From contig JAIEPY010000025.1 of assembly GCA_019748155.1 (NCBI GenBank), positions 1 through 42,432 of the forward strand: a stretch of 42,432 bases of DNA, in the 5' to 3' direction. The stretch is from Burkholderiales bacterium. Lineage in GTDB: Bacteria; Pseudomonadota; Gammaproteobacteria; Burkholderiales; UBA11063. The notes beneath the pieces were generated by a model. It worked only from the letters and a program-made list of their open reading frames with translations. It searched no databases and was not told the DNA's origin. Of this stretch, positions 26,063 to 35,859 are shown in pieces; positions within the stretch are counted from its first letter, which is position 1, and every line of letters begins with the position of its first letter. Both the position numbers and the translations under genes were made by a program.

Positions 26063-27392
26063 ACTTAAAAACCGTCATATTCAAATGATTGCACTGGGTG
26101 GCGCAATCGGAACTGGCTTGTTCTTTGGTGCTGCGAAATCAATTCAACTCACCGGCCCCTCAATCGTCCTTGCTTATATTATTGGCGGTTTAGTGATGTA
26201 TATCATCATGCGTGCACTTGGCGAAATGGTAGTGCATGAACCAAATTCCGGAGCATTCAGCCACTATGCACATAAGTATGTCGGTGCTTATCTTGGCTTC
26301 TTATCTGGCTGGTATGCTTGGTTGGAATACACTATTGTGTGTATGCTAGAAATAACCGCGGTTACCTATTTCTTAGATCTATGGTTTCCAGGAATTCCAC
26401 ACTGGATTACGATTGCTGCAATTTTAGTCATATTCTTTGCAATTAATATAATCAACGTTAATTTATTTGGCGAGTTTGAATTTTGGTTTGCCGGAATCAA
26501 AGTCGTGACAATTATTGCTATGATCATCTTTGCACTTTATCTAATGACTTTTGACAATAGCGTTCACTCGGGAATAGCGACTAATTTCCAGACTAATATT
26601 GCCCATAATTTCTTTGCCAAAGGCAGTAGTGGCTTCTTATTCTCCATGGTACTGGTTATATTCTCATTTGGTGGTACTCAGTTTGTTGGGATTGCGGCTG
26701 CAGACGCTGAAAACCCGCAAAAAAGCGTGCCACGAGCAATTAATGGCGTGATTTTTCGAATTGTGATTTTCTATATTGGAACATTGTCGGTAATAATCTG
26801 CCTCTACCCATGGAATAAACTATCGGCAGATGTCAGCCCATTTGTCGATGTATTTCGAAAAATAGGTATTCCTGCCGCTGCCGGAGTCATGAATCTAATT
26901 GCGATTACCGCAGCCCTATCGGCATTTAATAGCTGCTTATATGCCGCGGCACGAATGTTGGCTAATTTAGCACGCCAAAACAGCGCACCGCGTGGATTAG
27001 CTAAAATAAATAATAAGCAAATTCCACATAATGCGGTAATCTTTACTTGTATCATAATTGCTCTTACGGTCTTAATTAATTATTGGTTTCCAGATAAGGC
27101 CATTATTTATTTAATTGCAATTGCAACTACATCAATTATCGTGACTTGGACAACGATCTTAATCTGTCATATCTATTTCCGCAAGCAAAACCCTGATTTA
27201 AAATATCGCTTACCCTTATATCCAGCAAGTAATTACCTTGCAATTGGTATACTCTTGCTAGTTGTCATTATTATGACGCAAATGGCAGATATGCGAATGG
27301 CAGTTTATTTAATGCCATTATGGATTGGATTATTGAGTATTGCCTATCGCATGAAAAAAACGATGCAAATTCGGACAATTACTAAGAATTAA
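26055..27392 (+). CDS. Amino-acid permease, AAT family (paralog 3 of 3)
   Basis: 445 aa from the ATG at 26055 (MAKLKNRHIQM...). An upstream in-frame start at 25983 would add 24 residues that lie in the coding region of paralog 2 and have no counterpart in it. The 8-bp ATGGCTAA overlap favours coupled translation. Motifs: GGAIGTGLFFGAAKSIQ, VMYIIMRALGEMVVHEPNSGAF, GEFEFWFAGIKVV, FGGTQFVGIAAADAENP, SPFVDVFRKIG. The Gln/Ala changes (TQ, ADAENP) relative to paralog 2 may alter specificity. No terminator is seen before the rpsT promoter 25 bp downstream. Confidence 0.88.
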   Translation: MAKLKNRHIQMIALGGAIGTGLFFGAAKSIQLTGPSIVLAYIIGGLVMYIIMRALGEMVVHEPNSGAFSHYAHKYVGAYLGFLSGWYAWLEYTIVCMLEITAVTYFLDLWFPGIPHWITIAAILVIFFAINIINVNLFGEFEFWFAGIKVVTIIAMIIFALYLMTFDNSVHSGIATNFQTNIAHNFFAKGSSGFLFSMVLVIFSFGGTQFVGIAAADAENPQKSVPRAINGVIFRIVIFYIGTLSVIICLYPWNKLSADVSPFVDVFRKIGIPAAAGVMNLIAITAALSAFNSCLYAAARMLANLARQNSAPRGLAKINNKQIPHNAVIFTCIIIALTVLINYWFPDKAIIYLIAIATTSIIVTWTTILICHIYFRKQNPDLKYRLPLYPASNYLAIGILLLVVIIMTQMADMRMAVYLMPLWIGLLSIAYRMKKTMQIRTITKN

Positions 27393-27414
27393 ATAAGTGA
27401 TATAAATTCGCTTA

Positions 27415-27423
27415 TGTTATAAT
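27415..27423 (+). promoter_or_regulatory. Extended -10 promoter of rpsT
   Basis: TATGTTATAAT ending at 27423 gives TG-N-TATAAT, about 80 bp upstream of the rpsT ATG. Transcription would begin near 27430, just ahead of the leader hairpin. Confidence 0.55.
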
Positions 27424-27440
27424 AACGGGAAGTGTCTCGT

Positions 27441-27476
27441 AAATTTTTAGTTGCGGCTCCTCACCGTGAAAAATTT
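27441..27476 (+). promoter_or_regulatory. Leader hairpin of rpsT mRNA
   Basis: AAATTTTT (27441-27448) pairs with AAAAATTT (27469-27476); inside, CGG and CCG form a small GC cap. The stem lies in the 5' UTR upstream of the AAAGG ribosome-binding site. S20 synthesis is autoregulated in E. coli, so a control role is possible but unproven. Confidence 0.4.
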
Positions 27477-27502
27477 TACATTAATTAAAGGAAAAAAATT
27501 AC

Positions 27503-27769
27503 ATGGCTAATACAGCTCAAGCTCGCAAACGCGCTCGTCAATCGATTACTCGTCGTGAACATAACTTTGCATTACGTACTCAATTCCGTACTGCAATTAA
27601 AAAAGTATTAAAAGCAGTTCAGGCTGGTGACAAAGAAGTCGCTAAAACTGAATTTGTTAGCGCTCAATCAACTATTGATAAAATTGCTCGTAAAGGCATT
27701 TTCCATAAGAATAAAGCGGCTCGTCATAAAAGCAAATTATCTGCTAAAATTAAAGCAATGGCCGCTTAA
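27503..27769 (+). CDS. rpsT: 30S ribosomal protein S20
   Basis: 88-aa primary 16S rRNA-binding protein of the 30S subunit, the usual size (87 in E. coli). Starts [21 protein letters not shown] and ends with a basic helix ([22 protein letters not shown]). RBS AAAGGAAAA before ATG. Flanked by its own promoter and terminator and convergent with recQ. Well-expressed genes like this have a compact, Lys/Ala-rich codon make-up here. Confidence 0.98.
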   Translation: MANTAQARKRARQSITRREHNFALRTQFRTAIKKVLKAVQAGDKEVAKTEFVSAQSTIDKIARKGIFHKNKAARHKSKLSAKIKAMAA

Positions 27770-27786
27770 TCAAGCGCACATTCAAG

Positions 27787-27813
27787 AGCTCGGATTACCA
27801 TCCGGGCTTTTTT
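27787..27813 (+). terminator. Rho-independent terminator of rpsT
   Basis: AGCTCGG (27787-27793) pairs with CCGGGCT (27802-27808, one G-U pair) around an 8-nt loop, followed by six T. The recQ stop lies immediately beyond on the other strand. Confidence 0.85.
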
Positions 27814-27814
27814 A

Positions 27815-29596
27815 TTAATATTGTAGTAAGTTTAAAATATCATTTCCCATTCGCTCCAATTTTACTTGTCCTATTCCATAGACTTGATTTAAATCCGCCA
27901 AAGTCTGCGGTCTATTATTAAGTATCTCACGTAAACTTCGATCAGATAGGATAGCATGATGCGAAACTTTATGCCGAATGGCCATCCCATGCCGCCAGTT
28001 AAGCAAGTTTTGATATATCCGCTCTTCAAGCTCAGTTTTCAACCATTGTTGAGAATTAGCACTTTCAGTAACTTTAGTTGGATTCTTTTTAAACCAAACC
28101 GATTGAATCCCGCGCAAAACTGGCAATGAATTAGCATTAAGCTTTAATGCCCCATTGCTGAAATCTATATCAATCAAATTTTGGCTATAGAGCTGGCGAA
28201 TGCTACGCCGTAAATCCTTTTCGCTGTGCTCACTGGCGATACCAAAGGTTGAAAGTCGATGATGTTCCCAAACTTGCACTGCAATGCTTGCCTTGCCTCT
28301 TAAAACGTCAATTACTTGGGTAATCGCAAATTTCTGTTGCATTCGATAAATAGCTGATAATATTTTTTGTGCTAATACTGAACCATCAATTAAATTTTGC
28401 TGATTTAAGCAAACATCACAATGTCCACAGCTCTCACTTTGCTCACCAAGCGCATGAAGCAAACTCTGCCGCCGACATTGTAAGCTATCACAATAAGCAA
28501 TCATTTTTTTTAATTTATCCAGCTCATAGCGTTTTTTTAAATCACTAACTTCGCTTTCGTGTATCATCTGTGATAACTCATAGATTTCTTTAAATCCATA
28601 ATTTACAATACTATTAGCAGCCATTCCATCACGCCCGGCACGACCTGATTCTTGATAAAAACTATCTATCGAGCGCGGCATATCAAAATGATAGACATAA
28701 CGCACATCTGGCTTATCAATCCCCAAGCCAAATGCCACTGTTGCCACCATAAGAGCGCTAGAGCTTTGTAAAAATTGGTTTTGATGATCTGCTCTGACTA
28801 CATTGTCTAAACCAGCATGATAGTTAATCGCATTGACTCCGCTGCTTTGTAAAAACGCAGCAACATCATCAACTTTCTTACGTGAGTTGCAATAAATAAT
28901 ACCGGAGTCAGATTTATGCTTATGGACATAATCCAAAAGCTGCTTTTTGCCATTATTTTTTTCTTGGGCTGCATAATAAAGATTTGCGCGATTAAATGAA
29001 GTACTAAATATTGTTGCATCTTTTAACTGCAAAAAGTGCAAGATATCAATTTTAGTATAATAATCAGCAGTAGCAGTTAATGCAAGACGTGGGACTTTAG
29101 GAAATAGTTTAGCAAGAGAGCTTAAACGTTGATACTCTGGGCGAAAATCATGCCCCCAATGTGAGACACAGTGTGCTTCATCAATTGCAAATAAAGAAAT
29201 TTTAAGATTTTGGAGAAAACTGATAAACCAGTCGTTAGTTAATCGCTCAGGTGTGAGATAAATTAGCTTTACCTGACCGGCTCGGATTTTAGAGAGTGAG
29301 TGCTGATTTTCTTCATGAGACAGGGCAGATGACAAATATACTGCACTTACGCCATATTCAAGTAAAGTCGCAACCTGATCTTGCATCAAAGCAATTAACG
29401 GCGACACAACAACTGCCACGCCATCAAGCAACAGCGCAGGTATTTGATAACATAATGACTTGCCGCCACCAGTTGGCATTAAAGCCAGTGCGCTATTACC
29501 CGCAAGGACGTGGTTAATTACTGCCTCTTGCTGCCCAACAAAGCATGAATAACCATAAACATGATTTAAGATATCGAGAGGGGTTAGTTTAGACAC
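27815..29596 (-). CDS. recQ: ATP-dependent DNA helicase RecQ
   Basis: 3'-5' DNA helicase in recombination and fork repair. 593 aa (E. coli 609). Helicase blocks: MPTGGGKSLCYQ (Walker A), DEAHCVSHWGHDFRPEY, ALTATA, NFNRANL-like SFNRANLYY, VATVAFGLGIDKPDVRY and QESGRAGRDG. A zinc-binding region follows (YCDSLQCRRQ...CGHCDVC), then the winged-helix RQC domain and a C-terminal HRDC domain. The start is a GTG at 29596 with little upstream Shine-Dalgarno match. 34 bp after dolP on the same strand. Confidence 0.97.
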   Translation of the reverse strand: MSKLTPLDILNHVYGYSCFVGQQEAVINHVLAGNSALALMPTGGGKSLCYQIPALLLDGVAVVVSPLIALMQDQVATLLEYGVSAVYLSSALSHEENQHSLSKIRAGQVKLIYLTPERLTNDWFISFLQNLKISLFAIDEAHCVSHWGHDFRPEYQRLSSLAKLFPKVPRLALTATADYYTKIDILHFLQLKDATIFSTSFNRANLYYAAQEKNNGKKQLLDYVHKHKSDSGIIYCNSRKKVDDVAAFLQSSGVNAINYHAGLDNVVRADHQNQFLQSSSALMVATVAFGLGIDKPDVRYVYHFDMPRSIDSFYQESGRAGRDGMAANSIVNYGFKEIYELSQMIHESEVSDLKKRYELDKLKKMIAYCDSLQCRRQSLLHALGEQSESCGHCDVCLNQQNLIDGSVLAQKILSAIYRMQQKFAITQVIDVLRGKASIAVQVWEHHRLSTFGIASEHSEKDLRRSIRQLYSQNLIDIDFSNGALKLNANSLPVLRGIQSVWFKKNPTKVTESANSQQWLKTELEERIYQNLLNWRHGMAIRHKVSHHAILSDRSLREILNNRPQTLADLNQVYGIGQVKLERMGNDILNLLQY

Positions 29597-29630
29597 CGTT
29601 AGTTATTAATTTAGAATCTATGCAAATATA

Positions 29631-30218
29631 CTAATCAAATAAATTAAGTTTACTATCAGAGCTTTTATAGTGTACCAAAGGTACAACTTTTTTTACACCA
29701 TCAACGCTTTTAGTTATATTAATCATATTTTCTAGCTGAGATTTAGAGATGAGACCCAAAATATAAACAACACCTTTTTCGGTAACAATTTTCACATCAT
29801 TGCTGTTAACATCACCGCTGCTAAATAAACTTGTTTTTACCTTACTGGTTATATAAGTATCTTCGCTTGAAGTTGAAACATATTTGGAAGAAGTATTTAC
29901 GTAATCATAAACCTTTTGTACGCTATCAAAATTTTTTGCAGTTCGAACTATTTTAAAGCGCTGAATTAAACTAGTCGCTTGTCCGGTTAAAAGAACTTCA
30001 TGGTTATAAACCGTAGCTGAAACATGGTCACTCTCAAACTCACTACTCATGTATTTAACAGTTAAATCACGGGTAATATATTGATCACTTGTAACCGTAG
30101 CAAGACTCCGAGGATCAGTAACTGCCAATGCCGCGTTGGCACAGCCTGTCAAACTAAGCAAAATTTGCCCACACAAAACAGTTAACCCTAATTTGATAAT
30201 AACTTTGCTAAATTTCAC
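29631..30218 (-). CDS. dolP: BON-domain outer-membrane lipoprotein, DolP (YraP) like
   Basis: Dual-BON lipoprotein family that supports outer-membrane integrity at the division site and the BAM machinery. I place the start at GTG 30218: GGGGAAG lies 8 nt upstream, and the protein then begins with a clean lipoprotein signal whose lipobox is LTGC (Cys26). 195 aa (E. coli DolP 191). Two BON domains follow, at roughly 45-115 and 120-190, with hydrophobic segments such as VLLTGQATSL and GVVYILGLISK. An in-frame GTG at 30236 would add six residues. It is separated from rpoD by a terminator. Confidence 0.85.
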   Translation of the reverse strand: MKFSKVIIKLGLTVLCGQILLSLTGCANAALAVTDPRSLATVTSDQYITRDLTVKYMSSEFESDHVSATVYNHEVLLTGQATSLIQRFKIVRTAKNFDSVQKVYDYVNTSSKYVSTSSEDTYITSKVKTSLFSSGDVNSNDVKIVTEKGVVYILGLISKSQLENMINITKSVDGVKKVVPLVHYKSSDSKLNLFD

Positions 30219-30258
30219 CGCAGCACTTCCCCACACTCAATTTTTAGTTATAGTAATT

Positions 30259-30290
30259 AAAAAACATGAACGCCTTATCCAGGCGTTCAT
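30259..30290 (-). terminator. Rho-independent terminator of rpoD
   Basis: On the minus strand ATGAACGCCT (30290-30281), loop, AGGCGTTCAT (30275-30266), then a run of T (30264-30259). It starts 6 bp after the rpoD stop. Confidence 0.88.
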
Positions 30291-30296
30291 CATAGT

Positions 30297-32432
30297 TTAC
30301 TCTTCATCCATCATATCGTCAAACTCTTCATCACCCAGATCGAGCTCCAACCCCTCTACCTCATTAAAACTATCTAAGAAGCTTTTAAGTTTATCTGAGC
30401 GATTTGGCTGACGAAGTTTACGAATTGCCTTAGATTCAATCTGACGAATCCGCTCACGGGTAACATCAAATTGACGCCCAACCTCTTCCAATGTATGATC
30501 GGTTAAAGTATCAATACCAAAGCGCATGCATAATACTTTTGCCTCACGAGGAGATAAGGTATCCAACACTTCTCGTACAGTTTTTTTCAAACTATAATCA
30601 ACGCCATGTTCAGCAGGTATTACCGTTGACTTATCTTCAATAAAATCACCATAACTTGCATCATCTTCATCGCCAATCGGAGCATCCATTGAAATCGAAT
30701 CATAAGCTACCTGATAAATCTTACGAACTTTTTCTTCACTAATATCCATCCGTTCAGCTAATTCTTTGGTAAGAGGTTCACCAGATTTCTCCTGCAAGAG
30801 TTTCCGATGCTCTTTACTCATTTTATTGATCGTTTCAATCATATGTACCGGAATCCGAATTGTACGCCCCTGATCGGCAATCGCACGGGTAATCGCCTGA
30901 CGAATCCACCACGTTGCATAAGTTGAAAATTTAAATCCTTTGCGATATTGGAATTTATCAATTGCTTTAATTAAACCAATATTACCTTCCTGAATTAAAT
31001 CTAAGAAGTGCAAGCCTCGGTTGGTATATTTTTTAGCAATTGAAATAACCAGACGCAAGTTTGATTCAACCATATCAGTACGCGCTTTTTTCTGTTCTTT
31101 TTCAGCAATCATCAATTGTTTATAAAGATTTTTGATTACTGAAACCGAAATTTGTAAATCATCAGCTACGACTTTAATTTTTTCTTGATGCTCAACAATA
31201 TCAAACTTCATACTTTCAAACAAATCAGCATATTTTTTCGCAGCAACATGCGTTTCTACCCATGAGGTTTCATTGCCAATAAACTCCTTGCGGAAACGAT
31301 CTTCAGGAACTTTAATTAACTCACAAGCGATATGAAAAATTTCATTTTCATGTTGTTTAATAACTTTATGAGCTTCTCGCAATACATCACAGAAAACTTC
31401 AATCTGTTTATTGGTAAAACGTATTGTGCTTAGCTGCTCAGTAAGCTCTTGTAAAACTTCATTATACTCTGGAGAACTAGAAGTATATTTTTTAATTACT
31501 TTATTTTGTTTTTCAACAAGCTTATCAAATTCAACAAAGAACTCCGCAGTTCCCTCTCTAAGTTTCTCTAGTGCTATTCCAGATAACTCCTCCTCATCAT
31601 CGTCAGAAAAGCTCGCAGGCGCAGCATTCTCTATACTAATCACGGGATCATTTTCATTGCCTATTAACTCATCAACAAAATTTTCAAGCTTGGTTTTACC
31701 ATTTAAAACATCCTGGTAAGCACAGGAAATCAAATTTACAATTTTGGGGCAATCTGCAATTGCTGAAATCATCGACTGAATACTGGTTTCTAATTTGCGG
31801 GCGATTTCCGCCTCATCAGTTTTATCTAATAAATCATAGGTACCAATCTCACGCATATACATCCGCACCGGATCTGTTGTACGACCAAACTCATTGGATG
31901 CAGTAGTGCTGGTTAGAATTTTCTCAGCCTCTTCTACCGCAAACTCATCATCATTAACGGTTGCAGAGGATGTACCAGAAATTAAAAGCTCTTCCTGACT
32001 AGGCTCATACTCAAAAACTTTAATCCCAATAGTTTCAATCATCATTACGATTTGCTCGATAATTTCAGGATCAATGATGTGATCCGGTAAATGATCATTA
32101 ATTTCAGCATTGGTTACATAACCGCGCTCTTTACCCTTGCCAAGCAAATAATGTAATTTAGTTTTTTGTTCATCAAGCTTACGTAATTCTTCTGCACTCA
32201 GATTTTCAATTCCAAAATCAACCAAGCGCATCAAATTCTTTACATCAGCGACTTCTTCTTTGCCATTTTTGCGCGGTCCACGGCTTTTACGACTTTTCCC
32301 ACGTTCTAGTGCATCACGGCTAATAACACTGCTACCGTCAAATTCGTCTAAACCATTTTTCTTTCGCGCTAAAATAACTCGTGAAGGATTAACTACGGTT
32401 TCGCTTAATATTTGTTTACTGTCTTTTGTCAT
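30297..32432 (-). CDS. rpoD: RNA polymerase primary sigma factor (sigma-70)
   Basis: Housekeeping sigma factor. 711 aa, longer than E. coli RpoD (613) because of a basic N-terminal extension of about 80 residues before region 1.1 ([18 protein letters not shown]) and an acidic tail of about 25 residues after region 4.2. Region 1.2 ([15 protein letters not shown]) is followed by a non-conserved insert, region 2 ([37 protein letters not shown]), region 3.0 ([12 protein letters not shown], with the His and Glu that contact extended -10 DNA), and region 4.2 ([20 protein letters not shown]). It follows pgsA by 13 bp, and no dnaG or rpsU is adjacent, unlike the classical rpsU-dnaG-rpoD arrangement. 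Confidence 0.98.
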   Translation of the reverse strand: MTKDSKQILSETVVNPSRVILARKKNGLDEFDGSSVISRDALERGKSRKSRGPRKNGKEEVADVKNLMRLVDFGIENLSAEELRKLDEQKTKLHYLLGKGKERGYVTNAEINDHLPDHIIDPEIIEQIVMMIETIGIKVFEYEPSQEELLISGTSSATVNDDEFAVEEAEKILTSTTASNEFGRTTDPVRMYMREIGTYDLLDKTDEAEIARKLETSIQSMISAIADCPKIVNLISCAYQDVLNGKTKLENFVDELIGNENDPVISIENAAPASFSDDDEEELSGIALEKLREGTAEFFVEFDKLVEKQNKVIKKYTSSSPEYNEVLQELTEQLSTIRFTNKQIEVFCDVLREAHKVIKQHENEIFHIACELIKVPEDRFRKEFIGNETSWVETHVAAKKYADLFESMKFDIVEHQEKIKVVADDLQISVSVIKNLYKQLMIAEKEQKKARTDMVESNLRLVISIAKKYTNRGLHFLDLIQEGNIGLIKAIDKFQYRKGFKFSTYATWWIRQAITRAIADQGRTIRIPVHMIETINKMSKEHRKLLQEKSGEPLTKELAERMDISEEKVRKIYQVAYDSISMDAPIGDEDDASYGDFIEDKSTVIPAEHGVDYSLKKTVREVLDTLSPREAKVLCMRFGIDTLTDHTLEEVGRQFDVTRERIRQIESKAIRKLRQPNRSDKLKSFLDSFNEVEGLELDLGDEEFDDMMDEE

Positions 32433-32445
32433 TATATAATTTCTT

Positions 32446-33009
32446 TCAGCTTGATTTTTTAATTAAAATATTTTTAGCTTGCTCTAAGTAATAAAACATT
32501 GAGATTAAAGTCAAAATTACCGCAGCTAACATCAATAAATTCCCTATTAGATTAGTATAAAAATCTAAGAGCAAAAACCCGATTGCCAACATCTGACAAG
32601 CGGTCTTCAATTTTCCAATGTAAGCAACTGCTACACTTTTAACTTCGCCAACCTGAGCCATCCATTCACGTAAAGCAGAAATTGCAATCTCTCGGACAAT
32701 AATAATTATTGCAGCAAAAACAAACGTTCGATGCAAATTTACTAGTACTACCAAGCTCGCAGCAACTAATGCCTTATCGGCTACCGGATCTAAAAATGCA
32801 CCAAAACTTGACTCGAGCTTCATTTTGCGTGCCAAGTAGCCATCGAGATAATCCGTGATTGCTGCAAACGCAAAAATACTTGTTGCAACAATGTTTTTAT
32901 ATGGCATACTTAGTAAAGAGTCTGGAAGATAATAGACCCCAACAAAAAATGGAACCAGAACTATTCTAAGCCAAGTCAAAATCGTTGGTAGGGGCATTTT
33001 ATTTAGCAT
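32446..33009 (-). CDS. pgsA: CDP-diacylglycerol--glycerol-3-phosphate 3-phosphatidyltransferase
   Basis: Inner-membrane enzyme of phosphatidylglycerol synthesis. 187 aa with about four to six hydrophobic segments. The CDP-alcohol phosphotransferase motif D-x2-DG-x2-AR-x8-G-x3-D-x3-D is complete: [12 protein letters not shown], then [13 protein letters not shown] (about 53-80). The start LPTILTWLR resembles E. coli PgsA (NIPTLLTLFR). ATG 33009 is used; ATG at 32997 (MPLPTIL) is equally good, and neither has a clear RBS. Follows uvrC by 46 bp, the common uvrC-pgsA order, and precedes rpoD by 13 bp. Confidence 0.95.
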   Translation of the reverse strand: MLNKMPLPTILTWLRIVLVPFFVGVYYLPDSLLSMPYKNIVATSIFAFAAITDYLDGYLARKMKLESSFGAFLDPVADKALVAASLVVLVNLHRTFVFAAIIIIVREIAISALREWMAQVGEVKSVAVAYIGKLKTACQMLAIGFLLLDFYTNLIGNLLMLAAVILTLISMFYYLEQAKNILIKKSS

Positions 33010-33055
33010 GTGAGTTAAGCTTTATTAATATCATGTATTCGATAAATCTGACTTT

Positions 33056-34843
33056 TCAATGAAAAAACTTGTAAATTTGACTAGCTAGCTCAAATCCAAT
33101 TCCTTCAACTTGTTGCAGTTGTGAAATTTCCGCATCGGCAACACCCTGAGCACTGCCAAACGAGGCTATTAACGCTCTGCGTTTAGTTGCACCAATTCCG
33201 GGAACATCTTCAAGTCGTGAGGTACTCATCCGCTCTATTTGTTTTTTTCGATGACCTGTTATTGCGAAACGATGTGCCTCATCACGTAAGGACTGCAATA
33301 ATCTAAATATTTGTGGCTCTTGTCGAAAACTTAATTGAGTATCCTCGTCGATAATTATTTTATCGTACTCTGCCTTGCGGTGTTCGCCCTTAAAAATGGC
33401 AATAACTTTGATTTTATCATAAAAGCCCAACTCAGCAAGCAGGTTTTTAGTGATCTTTAGCTGGATTTTACCGCCATCGACTAAAATCACTTCTGGTAAT
33501 ACAACTTCAGAATTTGCCAGACGACGACGCAAGACTGTATCCAATGCCAACAAATCATCACCACCAATGCTATCTGGTAAGTTATATTTGCGATAAAGAA
33601 GATGATCAATTTTGCCACCAGAATAGACAACCATCGAAGCTAATGCTTGAGAACCTTGATTATGACTGGTATCATAACACTCAATCCGGCTAATTGAATC
33701 AACTCTCAAAAAACTGCACAACTTAACCACTGCTTCATGATATATATTGTTTAATTGCTGATTTTCAATAACCTTAGTCAAATTATTTAATCCCATCTGG
33801 GCTAATTCACTAATCCGGGCTTTTAATTTCAAATTAATTGTAATACGATAGATTTGATAAAAATTTGTTACAAATTCAGGATTAAGTCCAAAATCAAGAT
33901 AAACCGTTTGTATAGGATGCTCATCAGCATAGTAACGCTCTAAAAATGCTTCCAGTAAAACCTCTTCGGAATCTACCAGTGCTTGCATAAAATGTTTATC
34001 ACCAACGTAGAGACCACCACGCAACATAATCATGTATAGATAAAAACGCTGCCGCTCAACTTTTACAACTAAAATATCGGCATTTATGGGTAATTGGCTA
34101 TCACTAATAATTTGCTTACTTTGCAATTGCTGGATTAAACTAATTTTATCGCGTAATACTCCTGCCTGCTCAAAATCCAGACTATCTGCGCTTTCATACA
34201 TTTCCTTACTTAAGCGAGCTACCAAATCACCATAATTACCGGATAAAAACTCCCGCGCATAATTTACATACTGACGATATTCTTCTGCTTTGACCTTATT
34301 TACGCAGGGCGCGCAACACAAATTAACTTGATGAAGCATACACGGGCGTGAGCGATTAGCAAAAACGCTATCACTGCAAGTTCTCAGCTTAAATAAGCGC
34401 TGTAAAGTATCAAGTGTTTCCTTGACTGCAGCTGGGTTGGGATATGGACCAAATACTGATTCACGCGGCTTTGTCTTACCTCGAAAATACTCAATTAATG
34501 GAAATTCATGCTGCGTAATTCGGATATAAGGATAACTCTTATCATCACGAAAAATGATATTATACTTAGGCTTGAGATTTTTAATCAAATTACTTTCAAG
34601 CAGTAAAGCCGAAGATTCATTAGCCGTCACGGTTAATTCCAGCGTTGTAACTTTACTTAGCATGAGGCTAATTCGCGGGGATAAATCAGTTTGTTTTTGA
34701 AAGTATGACTTAACTCGTTTGATTAGGCTCAACGCTTTACCAACATAAAGTAATTCACCATCGCTGGCATAATAGCGATAGACGCCGGGAGAATCTGGAA
34801 TCTGCGCTAAAAAGGAATTATCAGCAGTAACATTTATTTTCAT
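33056..34843 (-). CDS. uvrC: UvrABC system protein C
   Basis: Dual-incision endonuclease of nucleotide excision repair. 595 aa (E. coli 610). N-terminal GIY-YIG domain (PGVYRYYASDGELLYVGKA, 19-37), a Cys-rich segment (CSDSVF...RSRPCMLHQ...CCAPC) of the kind that holds an Fe-S cluster in UvrC, a UVR motif (DFEQAGVLRDKI), RNase H-like nuclease domain, and C-terminal tandem HhH (VPGIGATKRRALIASFG, VEGIGFELA). The ATG follows directly after the ubiA stop codon with no Shine-Dalgarno, so reinitiation after ubiA is likely. Confidence 0.97.
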   Translation of the reverse strand: MKINVTADNSFLAQIPDSPGVYRYYASDGELLYVGKALSLIKRVKSYFQKQTDLSPRISLMLSKVTTLELTVTANESSALLLESNLIKNLKPKYNIIFRDDKSYPYIRITQHEFPLIEYFRGKTKPRESVFGPYPNPAAVKETLDTLQRLFKLRTCSDSVFANRSRPCMLHQVNLCCAPCVNKVKAEEYRQYVNYAREFLSGNYGDLVARLSKEMYESADSLDFEQAGVLRDKISLIQQLQSKQIISDSQLPINADILVVKVERQRFYLYMIMLRGGLYVGDKHFMQALVDSEEVLLEAFLERYYADEHPIQTVYLDFGLNPEFVTNFYQIYRITINLKLKARISELAQMGLNNLTKVIENQQLNNIYHEAVVKLCSFLRVDSISRIECYDTSHNQGSQALASMVVYSGGKIDHLLYRKYNLPDSIGGDDLLALDTVLRRRLANSEVVLPEVILVDGGKIQLKITKNLLAELGFYDKIKVIAIFKGEHRKAEYDKIIIDEDTQLSFRQEPQIFRLLQSLRDEAHRFAITGHRKKQIERMSTSRLEDVPGIGATKRRALIASFGSAQGVADAEISQLQQVEGIGFELASQIYKFFH

Positions 34844-35695
34844 CTATTTAAACCAAAAATCAACAATAACCCCAGCAGTTAATAAAATTCCAATCTGATT
34901 ATTAAATAAAAAAGCTTTGAAACATTGCTGGCGATTTTGGTTTTTAATCTGCTGATAAACATAATAAATCAGGTATAGTTCGCATAACAAGGCAACAAAG
35001 TAAGTAATACCCATATTTTGCTCGACACCAACCATACACATAATAAACAAAAACATGCTATAACAAAGCATAATTATTGGAATAACTGATTTACCAAAAG
35101 TAATTGCCGAAGTTTTAATCCCAATTTCTAGATCATCAGGTAAATCAACTAATGCATAAATCGTATCGTAAGCCAGCACCCAAAAGATATTCGCAACAAA
35201 AATTAGCCAGCCAACAGCTGGAATATGTCCTGAGCTTTGAATGAAAGCCATCAAAATTCCAAAACTAAACGCGACACCGAGATACAGTTGAGGAACAGCA
35301 AAAAAACGTTTAAAAAATGGATAGCTAACAAAAATCAGTAATGCTGGTATCGACCACAATAATGTCAAAGGGTGCAAGGTAAAAGCAGCCAAAAGAAATG
35401 CAGCTAAACTTAATCCGGCACTCACTAATAGCGCATTTTTTTTAGAAATGGCGCCAGTTACCAATGGGCGATTAGCGGTACGCTCGACTGCCCCATCAAA
35501 TTTACTATCAGCATAGTCGTTTATGGCACAACCTGCAGCACGGGTTAAAAACACTCCCAAGCTAAAGACTAGTAATATTTTAAGCGGTGGGATAGCAGCA
35601 TAAGCAAACCACAGTCCCCACCAGGTTGGCCATAATAACAATAACGTACCAATTGGTTTATCAAAGCGAATCAGACGTAAATAATCTTGTAACAT
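34844..35695 (-). CDS. ubiA: 4-hydroxybenzoate polyprenyltransferase
   Basis: Integral membrane prenyltransferase of ubiquinone synthesis. 283 aa with about nine hydrophobic segments. First Asp-rich motif NDYADSKFD (about 68-76) and the second DLPDDLEIG-type site near 182-190; KPIGTLLLLWPTWWGLW (14-30) is a bacterial UbiA signature. It heads the ubiA-uvrC-pgsA-rpoD run and has a promoter at 35733-35762. Its stop touches the uvrC ATG. ATG at 35695, RBS weak. Confidence 0.96.
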   Translation of the reverse strand: MLQDYLRLIRFDKPIGTLLLLWPTWWGLWFAYAAIPPLKILLVFSLGVFLTRAAGCAINDYADSKFDGAVERTANRPLVTGAISKKNALLVSAGLSLAAFLLAAFTLHPLTLLWSIPALLIFVSYPFFKRFFAVPQLYLGVAFSFGILMAFIQSSGHIPAVGWLIFVANIFWVLAYDTIYALVDLPDDLEIGIKTSAITFGKSVIPIIMLCYSMFLFIMCMVGVEQNMGITYFVALLCELYLIYYVYQQIKNQNRQQCFKAFLFNNQIGILLTAGVIVDFWFK

Positions 35696-35732
35696 AGTTG
35701 CGACTTAATAAAATTAGTTATTTTGCAGCGAG

Positions 35733-35762
35733 ATTTTACACCACCTATAAGATTGATTACAA
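35733..35762 (-). promoter_or_regulatory. Sigma-70 promoter of ubiA
   Basis: On the minus strand TTGTAA (35762-35757), an 18-bp spacer, TAAAAT (35738-35733). The expected start is about 30 bp upstream of the ubiA ATG. Confidence 0.5.
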
Positions 35763-35816
35763 TATATCCGCTTTCCATTATTAGTGGATTGCAGCTCCAG
35801 ATAAATTAATTTGGTA

Positions 35817-35822
35817 TATAAT
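35817..35822 (+). promoter_or_regulatory. -10 element of bcp
   Basis: TATAAT at 35817-35822, 38 bp before the bcp ATG. No matching -35 at normal spacing was found. Confidence 0.4.
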
Positions 35823-35859
35823 AACGCAATAGTTTAGTTTTTTAGTAAAGGATTTAATC

